Assembly (NCBI GenBank): GCA_021793115.1
Contig: JAJYTJ010000103.1
Coordinates: 1 to 13,329, forward strand
Direction of reading: 5' to 3'
Length of the DNA: 13,329 bases
Source of the DNA: Actinomycetes bacterium
Lineage (GTDB): Bacteria > Actinomycetota > Actinomycetes > Actinomycetales > Cellulomonadaceae
Under the pieces are notes generated by a model. That model was not told the origin of the DNA. It ran no database searches and saw only the letters and a program-made list of their open reading frames with translations. The translations under genes and the position numbers were made by a program. Shown piece by piece: positions 1 through 5,877 of the stretch (positions are counted from its first letter, which is position 1; each line of letters begins with the position of its first letter).

Positions 1-576
1 CAGCCGCAGGTACTCGGGCCGGAAGTCGTGGCCCCACTGCGAGACGCAGTGCGCCTCATCGATCGCGAACAGCGCCGGCCGGCCGCGGCCCAGCAGCTCG
101 AGCGTCTCGGAGGCCAGCAGCCGCTCGGGCGCGAGGTACAGCAGGTCCAGCTCGCCGGCGAGGTAGGCCCGCTCGGTGGCCGCGCGCTCGTCGTACCCCT
201 GCGTGGAGTTGAGGAAGCCCGCGCGCACGCCGGCCGTGGTCAGGGCGTCCACCTGGTCGTGCATGAGCGCGATGAGCGGTGAGACGACGATCCCGGTCCC
301 GTCGCGGAGCAGCGCCGGGATCTGGTAGCACAGCGACTTCCCGCCCCCGGTGGGCATGAGCACCACGGCGTCCCCACCGCCCGCGACGTGGTCGATGACC
401 TCCGCCTGGAAGCCGCGGAACTCGTCGTACCCGAAGACGGTCCGCAGCAGGCTGTGCGCTGCGTCGCGCGCCGTGCCCTCGCCGTGGGCCGTGCCGTCCC
501 CCGGGCCGTGCAACGGCGCGGACGAGGTGGCGGCGGTGGTGGGCGGCACGCCGTCAGCGTACGGAACGCCACCCAC
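1..576 (-). CDS. recQ: RecQ-family ATP-dependent DNA helicase, N-terminal part (3' end outside window)
   Basis: RecQ helicases unwind DNA 3'-to-5' in recombination and replication-fork repair. The minus-strand frame whose codons end at position 1 reads through FGYDEFRGFQ, a Walker A motif PTGGGKS (about 353-333), SPLIALMHDQV, and the RecQ signature AIDEAHCVSQWGHDFRPEY near the left edge. These are helicase motifs 0, I, Ia and II in the expected order; motifs III-VI and any RQC or HRDC domain lie outside the window. In-frame GTG codons occur at 597, 576 and 549. I chose 576 because GAGGAG lies 10 nt upstream, but 549 would also leave a normal family N-terminus, so the first 10-40 residues are uncertain. 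It is divergent from the dehydrogenase at 629. The family is clear; assignment to recQ rather than a second RecQ paralogue is likely but unproven. Confidence 0.9.
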   Translation of the reverse strand, partial: MGGVPYADGVPPTTAATSSAPLHGPGDGTAHGEGTARDAAHSLLRTVFGYDEFRGFQAEVIDHVAGGGDAVVLMPTGGGKSLCYQIPALLRDGTGIVVSPLIALMHDQVDALTTAGVRAGFLNSTQGYDERAATERAYLAGELDLLYLAPERLLASETLELLGRGRPALFAIDEAHCVSQWGHDFRPEYLRL

Positions 577-615
577 GCCCGGCGCGCTCCTCTCCACAGC
601 GGCCGCGCCCGTCCG

Positions 616-621
616 TAGGGT
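616..621 (+). promoter_or_regulatory. -10 box (TAGGGT) of a leaderless promoter for the SDR gene
   Basis: TAGGGT fits the actinobacterial TANNNT -10 pattern and ends 7 nt before the ATG at 629, so transcription would begin at or next to the start codon. A weak -35 candidate, TCCACA at 593-598, lies 17 nt upstream. No convincing Shine-Dalgarno precedes the ATG, which supports leaderless initiation. Confidence 0.55.
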
Positions 622-628
622 GGGGCCC

Positions 629-1417
629 ATGGGTACCGCCATGGTCACCGGCGCGAGCGCCGGCCTCGGGCTGGAATTCGCGTGGCAGCTGGCGACCGCG
701 CGCCACGACGTCGTGCTCGTCGCACGCGACGGCGAGCGCCTGCACCGCCTCGCCGGGCAGCTCGAGGCCGCCGCGGGGGTGCGCACCGAGGTCATCGTCG
801 CCGACCTGTCGCAGCGCGACCAGCTCGGCCCGCTCGTTGAGCGCCTGCAGCACCCGATCCGCCCCGTCGGCCTGCTCGTCAACAACGCCGGCTTCGGGAT
901 CGCCCAGCCGTTCGTCGGCGGCGACCTGGCCCGGGAGGAGGTCGCGCTCGACGTCATGGTCCGCGCGGTGCTGGTGCTCTCGCACGCCGCGGCCGGCGCC
1001 ATGGTGCCGCGGGGGCGGGGGGCGATCCTCAACGTCGCCTCCATCGCGGCGCTGCTCGCGTCCGGCACCTACTCGGCGCACAAGGCCTGGGTGCGGGCCT
1101 TCACCGAGGGGCTCGCCGTGGAGCTGCGGGGCACGGGCGTGACCGCGACGGCGCTGTGCCCGGGCTTCGTGCACACGGAGTTCCACGAGCGCGGCGGCAT
1201 CGACGTCGCCTCGTTCCCGTCGGCCACCTTCCTCAACCCGGAGGACGTCGTGGCGGCGGCGCTGGCGGACGTCCGACGGGGCGCCGTCATCTCCACGCCG
1301 TCCCTGCGCTACAAGCTCGCCGCCGGTTCGGCGCGGCTGGCTCCGCGGTGGGCGATCCGGGCCGTCGGGCGGTACCGGCGCGAGCTCCAGGACGCGCACG
1401 ACGAGCCGACGGCCTGA
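629..1417 (+). CDS. Short-chain dehydrogenase/reductase (classical SDR)
   Basis: The 262-residue protein is an NAD(P)-dependent oxidoreductase of the classical SDR family, a single Rossmann domain, presumably cytosolic. Visible motifs are the nucleotide-binding TGASAGLG (residues 7-14), the structural NNAG (85-88), the catalytic serine S138 in NVASIA, and the YxxxK pair Y148/K152 in TYSAHKAW. CPGFVHTEF (177-185) is the usual segment after the active site. Length and motif spacing are normal and the catalytic set is complete. The ATG at 629 is preferred over one at 641 because it keeps the first beta-strand and sits 7 nt after a TAGGGT box. The substrate cannot be read from sequence. The 3' end carries a duplicated segment that continues past the stop codon. 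Confidence 0.9.
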   Translation: MGTAMVTGASAGLGLEFAWQLATARHDVVLVARDGERLHRLAGQLEAAAGVRTEVIVADLSQRDQLGPLVERLQHPIRPVGLLVNNAGFGIAQPFVGGDLAREEVALDVMVRAVLVLSHAAAGAMVPRGRGAILNVASIAALLASGTYSAHKAWVRAFTEGLAVELRGTGVTATALCPGFVHTEFHERGGIDVASFPSATFLNPEDVVAAALADVRRGAVISTPSLRYKLAAGSARLAPRWAIRAVGRYRRELQDAHDEPTA

Positions 1418-1456
1418 CCCGGGGGCCTGACCCGGCGGCACGACGAGCCGACGGCC
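1396..1456 (+). repeat. Direct repeats spanning the SDR stop codon
   Basis: A 19-nt sequence occurs exactly at 1396-1414 and again at 1438-1456, a period of 42 nt. Between them a 12-nt unit, GGCCTGACCCGG, occurs at 1411-1422 and 1424-1435. Because 42 is a multiple of three, the second copy would encode the same HDEPTA residues in the SDR frame, but it lies after the TGA at 1415-1417. This looks like a local slippage duplication of the gene's 3' end. Confidence 0.75.
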
Positions 1457-1493
1457 GCCCGGAAGCCTGCCGACCCGTCGGCCCGACCCCCGG

Positions 1494-1499
1494 TAACCT
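1494..1499 (+). promoter_or_regulatory. -10 box (TAACCT) of a leaderless pyrE promoter
   Basis: TAACCT matches TANNNT and ends 6 nt before the GTG at 1506. No Shine-Dalgarno sequence precedes that GTG, so pyrE is probably transcribed from its own leaderless promoter within the 88-nt gap after the SDR gene. No clear -35 hexamer is visible. Confidence 0.6.
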
Positions 1500-1505
1500 G
1501 CCGCC

Positions 1506-2066
1506 GTGACCGACACCCGCGAGCGACTGCGCGACCTCATCACCGAGCTGGCCGTGGTGCGCGGCCGCGTGACGCTGGCCTCCGGCCGGGAGGCGGACTA
1601 CTACGTCGACCTGCGGCGCATCACGCTGCACCACGAGGCGGCGCCGCTCGTCGGGCACGTGCTGCTGGACCGGCTCGAGGAGGTCGGGCTCGGCCCGGGC
1701 GAGGTGGACGCTGTGGGCGGCCTCACCCTCGGCGCCGATCCCGTGGCCACCGCGCTCATGCACGCGGCGGCCTCGCGCGGGCTCGACCTCGACGCGTTCG
1801 TCGTGCGCAAGGAGGCCAAGGCCCACGGGCTGCAGCGGCGCATCGAGGGCCCGGACGTCGCCGGGCGGCGCGTGGTGGTGGTCGAGGACACGTCCACGAC
1901 CGGCGGATCGGCGCTGACCGCGGTCGAGGCGGTGCGTGAGGCGGGTGGGAACGTGCTGGCCGTGGCCGTGCTCGTCGACCGGGACACCGGCGCGCGCGAG
2001 AAGGTCGAGGCGCTCGGCCTGCCGTACCACTACCTCTACGGCCTCGCCGACCTTGGGCTCGCGTGA
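1506..2066 (+). CDS. pyrE: Orotate phosphoribosyltransferase
   Basis: PyrE transfers orotate onto PRPP to make orotidine 5'-monophosphate, the penultimate step of de novo UMP synthesis, in the cytosol. The 186-residue protein has normal length. It shows TLASGREADYYVDLRR near residues 18-33, the family's N-terminal orotate/hood region; the flexible-loop lysines in VVRKEAKAHG; and the PRPP-binding motif VVVVEDTSTTGGSA, with two acidic residues followed by the phosphate-binding T-T-G-G-S loop. The GTG start fits both homology and the TAACCT box 6 nt upstream. It stands alone here rather than in a pyr operon, which is common in actinobacteria. The product call is firm. Confidence 0.96.
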   Translation: MTDTRERLRDLITELAVVRGRVTLASGREADYYVDLRRITLHHEAAPLVGHVLLDRLEEVGLGPGEVDAVGGLTLGADPVATALMHAAASRGLDLDAFVVRKEAKAHGLQRRIEGPDVAGRRVVVVEDTSTTGGSALTAVEAVREAGGNVLAVAVLVDRDTGAREKVEALGLPYHYLYGLADLGLA

Positions 2067-2130
2067 GCCACCGGCACCCTCAGGTCGCGTCAGGCGCATG
2101 CCGATGAGCCCGGGGTGCGGGCCGGTCGCC

Positions 2131-2164
2131 GCTCGGCGCCGGGTGGGTGCGCGGCGCGCCGAGC
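2131..2164 (+). other. Inverted repeat ending at the Shine-Dalgarno of the next gene
   Basis: GCTCGGCGC at 2131-2139 pairs perfectly with GCGCCGAGC at 2156-2164, a 9-bp stem around a 16-nt GC-rich loop. The stem ends exactly where GGAGGAG (2165-2171) begins. It lies in the 114-nt gap after pyrE and has no T-tract. It could be a factor-independent terminator for pyrE or a structure affecting translation of the downstream gene. Confidence 0.5.
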
Positions 2165-2180
2165 GGAGGAGAGGCCGCGG

Positions 2181-3041
2181 ATGAGGGGCTGGCAGGCGGG
2201 GTCGATCACCGGGGCGGTGGCCGTCGGGCTGCTGGTGCTCCGGTTCGCGCCGTCGCGCATCGCCCTGCCGGTGCTGCTGGCCGTGGTCGTCGTGGGCGCG
2301 GGTCTCGCCTGGCGCACGCGTGACCGGGAGGGCCGCCTGCGCGCCTGGGCGAGGTCGACGGGATGGGCCTGGTGGGGCGGCGACGACCAGTCGCTCGCCG
2401 AGATGTCGCACCACTACCCCTTCACCGGTCCTCGGAAGGTGTCGGAGGTGATGCGCGGCACCTACGGCGGGCGCGAGGCGGCGTCGTTCGTCGTCCACGT
2501 CGCCGGACGGGAGGGTCACTCGCTCGTCTCCGGCCTCGGTGGCCTCGGCGGCGCGTCGTTGGGCCCCGGTCTCGGTGCGCTCGACGAGGTGGCGCTGGGT
2601 TCTGGGCTCGGCCGGCAGCAGGTGAGCTTCCACGTGGTCGCCGTCCGGCTGCCGATGTGGCTCCCGATGGTGGACGTGGTCCCGGAGACCTTCGGGGTCA
2701 AGGTCGAGAAGGCGACCGGCGCGCAGGACCTCCAGTTCGAGTCCGACCAGTTCAACCGCGCCTACCGCGTGCAGGCGCGCGACGAGCGGGCGGCGTACGC
2801 GCTCATCCAGCCGGTGCTCATGGAGCGGCTGCTGCGCGACGACGCGCGCGGCATCGCGTGGCGCACGGACGGCACCTGGGTGCTGTCGTGGCAGTCGGGT
2901 GCGACCGACCTCGACTCGCTGCTGCGCCGGCTCGGCCTGCTCTCGGCGGTCGCCGGGTCGATCCGCCCGCACGTGTTCCAGCAGTACGGCATCGACACGG
3001 CCGGCTGGGACCCGACGGCACCGCCGACGGCGACCCTCTGA
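2181..3041 (+). CDS. Conserved-type membrane-anchored protein of unknown function, adjacent to lemA
   Basis: I do not recognise a named domain. The 286-residue product has two hydrophobic segments near the N-terminus (about residues 6-22 and 29-47), separated by a short polar turn, which suggests an N-terminal hairpin anchor. The rest is a soluble domain of about 230 residues. Notable segments are WAWWGGDDQS, a glycine-rich stretch GLGGLGGASLGPGLG, LPMWLPMVDVVPE, and a conserved-looking block FESDQFNRAYRVQARDERAAY followed by a predicted helix LIQPVLMERLL. The ATG at 2181 has an excellent Shine-Dalgarno, GGAGGAG at 2165-2171, 9 nt away; this rules out an upstream in-frame ATG at 2115. It ends 54 nt before lemA. 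Similar hypothetical proteins occur in actinobacteria, in my recollection, but the function is unknown. Confidence 0.8.
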   Translation: MRGWQAGSITGAVAVGLLVLRFAPSRIALPVLLAVVVVGAGLAWRTRDREGRLRAWARSTGWAWWGGDDQSLAEMSHHYPFTGPRKVSEVMRGTYGGREAASFVVHVAGREGHSLVSGLGGLGGASLGPGLGALDEVALGSGLGRQQVSFHVVAVRLPMWLPMVDVVPETFGVKVEKATGAQDLQFESDQFNRAYRVQARDERAAYALIQPVLMERLLRDDARGIAWRTDGTWVLSWQSGATDLDSLLRRLGLLSAVAGSIRPHVFQQYGIDTAGWDPTAPPTATL

Positions 3042-3054
3042 GCAGCCCTTTCGC

Positions 3055-3060
3055 TACCAT
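3055..3060 (+). promoter_or_regulatory. -10 box (TACCAT) of a probable lemA promoter
   Basis: TACCAT fits TANNNT, lies in the short gap before lemA and would place transcription start near 3067. That leaves a leader of about 29 nt carrying the Shine-Dalgarno AGGAAGG (3081-3087). No good -35 is visible. Confidence 0.4.
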
Positions 3061-3095
3061 GCGGTGACCGTCCCGACCGAAGGAAGGCCCGCCTC

Positions 3096-3665
3096 GTGTC
3101 CAGCGGCATCGTCGCCCTGCTCGTCATCGTCGCGCTCGTCGTCCTCGTGCTGCTCTGGGCGGTGACGCAGTACAACGGCCTGGTCCGCCTCCGCAACCTG
3201 GTGCAGGAGGCCTGGCGGCAGATCGACACCGAGCTGCAGCGCCGGCACGACCTCATCCCCAACCTCGTCGAGACCGTCAAGGGCTACGCCGCCCACGAGC
3301 GCGGGGTGTTCGACGAGGTCACCGCGGCCCGGGCCGCCGCCGCGCAGCCCGGGGTCGGGCCCGCGCAGCAGGCTCAGCAGGAGAACGTGCTGACGCAGGC
3401 GCTCGGCCGGCTGTTCGCGGTCGCGGAGAACTACCCGACCCTGCGCGCGAGCGAGAACTTTCAGCAGCTGCAGGCCGAGCTCTCCAACACCGAGGACCGG
3501 ATCGCTGCCGGCCGGCGCTTCTACAACGCCAACGTGCGAGCCCTCAACACCAAGGTCGAGTCGTTCCCGTCGAACGTCATCGCCGGGATGTTCGGCTTCG
3601 CCCGCGCCGAGTACTTCGAGGCCGAGGACCCGCAGGTACGCCAGGCGCCGACCGTCCAGTTCTGA
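3096..3665 (+). CDS. lemA: LemA family protein
   Basis: LemA proteins are small membrane-anchored, helix-rich proteins whose biochemical role is still unclear. This 189-residue product has a short extracytoplasmic N-terminus, one transmembrane helix (about residues 4-24), then the family block QYNGLVRLRNLVQEAW-RQIDTELQRRHDLIPNLVETVKGYA. It continues with AENYPTLRASENFQQLQAEL and the RRFYNANVRALN-FPSNVIAGMFGF segment; all are LemA hallmarks in the right order. The GTG start has AGGAAGG 8 nt upstream. Length is typical. The gene often associated with lemA (a TPM-domain or HtpX-type protein) is not next to it here; instead the upstream neighbour is the two-TM protein at 2181. The family call is firm, the cellular role is not. 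Confidence 0.95.
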   Translation: MSSGIVALLVIVALVVLVLLWAVTQYNGLVRLRNLVQEAWRQIDTELQRRHDLIPNLVETVKGYAAHERGVFDEVTAARAAAAQPGVGPAQQAQQENVLTQALGRLFAVAENYPTLRASENFQQLQAELSNTEDRIAAGRRFYNANVRALNTKVESFPSNVIAGMFGFARAEYFEAEDPQVRQAPTVQF

Positions 3666-3666
3666 C

Positions 3667-3682
3667 CGCCGGCTCCGCGGCG
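3667..3682. terminator. Weak hairpin between convergent lemA and the 13E12-HNH gene
   Basis: CGCCG (3667-3671) and CGGCG (3678-3682) can form a 5-bp stem with a 6-nt loop just after the lemA stop. There is no T-tract. It is only a weak terminator candidate in the 56-nt convergent gap. Confidence 0.25.
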
Positions 3683-3695
3683 TCGCCTCGTCCCA

Positions 3696-3728
3696 TCTCG
3701 CCCTCGGGCAAAGTCTCGCCCTCAGGCA
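3696..3728. repeat. 15-nt direct repeat overlapping the 3' end of the HNH gene
   Basis: TCTCGCCCTCGGGCA at 3696-3710 and TCTCGCCCTCAGGCA at 3714-3728 differ at one base and have an 18-nt period. The second copy contains the stop codon of the minus-strand HNH gene (TCA at 3722-3724), so the duplication has touched the end of the reading frame. Confidence 0.6.
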
Positions 3729-5551
3729 GACAGCAGCGCGAGCAGGTCGGTCGGTGGATCACCCGACGCCGCGGGCAGCGTATTCGGTGGGCTCTCGATC
3801 GGCTCACCGCGGGGCGGTCCGCCAGCTGACGATCCGCCAGCCGATGCCCTGCCGGCAGACGATCCGCCGGCGGACGATCCGCCGGTGGAGGCGGGGCGGC
3901 CGGGCGACCTCGCAGTGCCCGCTGGGTCACCTGTCCGCGCACCGAGCGACGGCGCGCCGCGTGAGGCGGCGCCACCCGGCGAGGTGCCGAGCGCCCGACC
4001 GGCTCCCGGCGAGGTGCCGAGTGACGGACTGGCGTCCGGCGAGGTGCCGAGTGACGGACTGGCGTCCGACGAGGTGCCGTCCGGCGAGCTGCCGCCCGAC
4101 GGGGTGGCATCCACGGCATCTGGCAGTGCGGCGCCGTACCGGCGGCCGTCCGGGTAGCGGTGCTCGACGCGCCCGTCCGGCCGTCGATCGATGACGATGC
4201 CGTGGCGGTGCAGCTCGTGATGGTGGAACGAGCAGTACGGCAGGCAGTTCGCGATGTCGGTCGGGCCGCCGTGCTCGTACCACCAGGCGACGTGGTGCAG
4301 CTCGCAGTACGCCAGCGGCATGCCGCAGCCCGCGATCGAGCAGCCGACCACGCCCCTGGCGTACAGGGCCAGCCAGTGCTGGCGGCGGAACGTCCGCGAC
4401 TCGCGGCCCAGGTTCAGCTCGGCGTCCTTGGTGCCCACGACGGCACGGGTCAGGGCGCAGTCGCACAGGGCGCGGGCGACCTCGGACGCGGGCCACGCCT
4501 GACCGGTCTCGTCGACCACGGGGGTCATGCCCGTCAGCCGTCGCACCAGCTCGAGAGCCGTCCCCGGGGCTCCCGCGGTCGGCCCATCGTCGGTCGCACC
4601 GGCCCGTACGTCGTCGGTCGCGGCGGCCGGCCTGGCACCATCGGTCGCACCCGCCTGCCGGCCGCGGGGCACGGCGCGCAGCGCGGCCCAGGTCTCCTGG
4701 TTGAGGGTGAGGACGGCCTGCACGGGGGCGACGGCGCCGGGGGTGGTGGTCCTGTCGGTGGCGATGCGCTCGGCCATCGCGACGAGCGCGTCGGCCTGCC
4801 GCTGCTCGCGCGACCGGCCGTCGTCCGCTCCCGGGCGGGGGCACAGCGCAGCGATCGCCTTGGCGAGCTTGTGCCCCGCCACGGTGTCCAACCGGCCCTT
4901 GACCAGGGTGCCGGACGGCGTGTGAGTCCATGCGAACGACCGGCCGGCCCGCTGCTCGTCGTGCGATCGCTGCCGGCCGGCCGGGTCCATGCTCGCCGAC
5001 AGCTGCGCCAACGCCTTGCCGAACTCCGAGCCGTCCAGGCGGCGGGCCAGCGCGACGACCTGCTCCTGACCTTCGGGCGTGGCCAGCTCCGTGGCCAGGG
5101 CCGGCGACGCGGTGGTGGCGCGCGTGATCTGCGTGACGTGCGCGGCGGTCACCGGACCGTCGACCAGGGCCTGGGCCACCTGCGGCATCGCCGCGAGCGT
5201 GCCCGCCTGGGCCACCGCGGCCAGGCCCGATCCACGGCCCGCGCGCGTGTGGCGCCCGACGAAGCTCGCGAGGTCCCGGTCGCCGCGCAGCGCCCACGTC
5301 CCGGCCTCCCGCTCGGCGGTCAGCACCGTGCCCTCGACGGCGGCGACGAGGTCCCGGTGCTGCGCGAGCCAGGTCAGCACTCCCTGCCGCGTGGGGGCGT
5401 CCCACTCGTCCGCGGCCGAGGCGCGGGCGAGCACGGCGCGCAGCGCGGCATCGGCGGCGGCGCACTCGGCCGGCAACCTCGAGGACCCATCAGGGCAGCG
5501 GCCGGCCATCTCCGCGCGCGACGGCACGGCGGACAGCACCTCAGTCATCAT
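3722..5551 (-). CDS. DUF222/13E12-repeat family protein with C-terminal HNH nuclease domain
   Basis: This is a REP13E12-type actinobacterial protein, 609 residues from the chosen start. Residues about 30-290 form the helical DUF222 region. The C-terminal HNH domain spans about 404-450: a zinc-knuckle-like C404/C409/C416, then CELHHVAWW with H419-H420, HGGPTDIAN (N435), C440 and HHHELH (443-448). A bba-metal nuclease fold is therefore likely and the metal ligands look intact. Residues about 485-600 are a low-complexity Ser/Gly/Pro/Ala tail with decapeptide and pentapeptide repeats. ATG 5551 is chosen because AGGGGG sits 9 nt upstream; an in-frame ATG at 5575 overlaps the SOS operator and would add 8 residues. 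The gene has its own promoter with a perfect LexA-type site. Role and DNA target are unknown; DNA-damage induction is inferred. Confidence 0.88.
   Translation of the reverse strand: MMTEVLSAVPSRAEMAGRCPDGSSRLPAECAAADAALRAVLARASAADEWDAPTRQGVLTWLAQHRDLVAAVEGTVLTAEREAGTWALRGDRDLASFVGRHTRAGRGSGLAAVAQAGTLAAMPQVAQALVDGPVTAAHVTQITRATTASPALATELATPEGQEQVVALARRLDGSEFGKALAQLSASMDPAGRQRSHDEQRAGRSFAWTHTPSGTLVKGRLDTVAGHKLAKAIAALCPRPGADDGRSREQRQADALVAMAERIATDRTTTPGAVAPVQAVLTLNQETWAALRAVPRGRQAGATDGARPAAATDDVRAGATDDGPTAGAPGTALELVRRLTGMTPVVDETGQAWPASEVARALCDCALTRAVVGTKDAELNLGRESRTFRRQHWLALYARGVVGCSIAGCGMPLAYCELHHVAWWYEHGGPTDIANCLPYCSFHHHELHRHGIVIDRRPDGRVEHRYPDGRRYGAALPDAVDATPSGGSSPDGTSSDASPSLGTSPDASPSLGTSPGAGRALGTSPGGAASRGAPSLGARTGDPAGTARSPGRPASTGGSSAGGSSAGRASAGGSSAGGPPRGEPIESPPNTLPAASGDPPTDLLALLSA
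3835..3894 (-). repeat. 15-nt coding repeats for Gly-Ser-Ser-Ala-Gly units
   Basis: Short repeats built on GACGATCCGCCGG (plus-strand view) encode successive GGSSA/GRASA pentapeptides in the tail of the HNH protein (about residues 556-580). The period is 15 nt, so copy-number change keeps frame. Boundaries are approximate. Confidence 0.55.
3981..4079 (-). repeat. 30-bp tandem repeats encoding a decapeptide in the HNH protein tail
   Basis: Two adjacent 30-bp units at 4011-4040 and 4041-4070 differ at one base. A diverged unit lies at 3981-4010 and a 9-nt start of another at 4071-4079. They encode SPDASPSLGT-type decapeptides (about residues 495-524). The unit is in frame, so it behaves like a coding minisatellite. 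Confidence 0.85.
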
Positions 5552-5574
5552 CGCCGTGCACCCCCTGCGCAGCA

Positions 5575-5590
5575 TCGAACGTGTGTTCGA
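5575..5590. promoter_or_regulatory. LexA-binding SOS box controlling the 13E12-HNH gene
   Basis: TCGAACGTGTGTTCGA is a perfect 6-bp inverted repeat with a 4-nt spacer. It matches the mycobacterial SOS box TCGAAC-N4-GTTCGA and the Gram-positive consensus CGAACRNRYGTTYG at every position. It starts directly after the -10 hexamer of the gene's promoter and overlaps the predicted transcription start, an effective place for a repressor. LexA itself is not encoded in the window. Confidence 0.88.
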
Positions 5591-5619
5591 AGACTACTCG
5601 TCTACGTGCGCCCGCACAA
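5591..5619 (-). promoter_or_regulatory. Sigma70-type promoter of the 13E12-HNH gene (TTGTGC-N17-TAGTCT)
   Basis: On the minus strand the -35 TTGTGC (5619-5614) and the -10 TAGTCT (5596-5591) are separated by exactly 17 nt. The predicted start near 5584 lies inside the adjacent LexA box, and the resulting leader carries the Shine-Dalgarno AGGGGG (5566-5561). Confidence 0.65.
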
Positions 5620-5877
5620 GGGGGAAGGCCGTGCTGAGCAGGGACATCCCCCGGACGTGGGAGTCGGCGGGCGGTGAGCACCGTGCCGCACCTCGGACGG
5701 CGCGCATCGCGCCGCACCTCGGACTGGCCGCACCACGTGCCGCCTCGGACCAGGGGCGCCACGTCCTGCCTCAGGCGGCGCGCACCGTGCCCCGCCTCGA
5801 CGGTTCGCGAGAGACCCGCACCGCGGCGAAGCGTGCGAGCGACCGCGCGCCGTGACTCGGCCGCCGGGCGCCGCGCG
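5597..5877. other. Intergenic region between the HNH and AAA ATPase genes
   Basis: About 280 bp with no credible gene. Apart from the -35 of the HNH promoter it holds an exact 14-nt repeat, GCCGCACCTCGGAC, at 5685-5698 and 5711-5724, and a 12-nt variant GCCGCCTCGGAC at 5739-5750. It also holds a small hairpin CGGCGCG-CAT-CGCGCCG at 5698-5714. No RNA gene was recognised. Confidence 0.6.

Noticed and set aside
1287..2972. Long minus-strand open frame (561 codons) opposite pyrE and the two-TM gene
   Set aside because: The translation is Arg/His/Pro/Gly-rich with no recognisable motif and mirrors codon bias of the real plus-strand genes; it is a high-GC shadow.
3722..5551. Group I intron/homing endonuclease or insertion sequence around the HNH gene
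   Set aside because: No terminal inverted repeats, target duplication or interrupted host gene could be seen; the gene has its own promoter and is free-standing.
4160..5677. Long plus-strand open frame (505 codons) opposite the HNH gene
   Set aside because: No family motif and shadow-type composition, while the minus strand encodes clear DUF222 and HNH domains with a promoter and ribosome-binding site.
5797..5860. Possible tRNA (GGTTCGCGAGA resembles a T-loop)
   Set aside because: No matching acceptor stem, D-arm or anticodon arm could be found around it.
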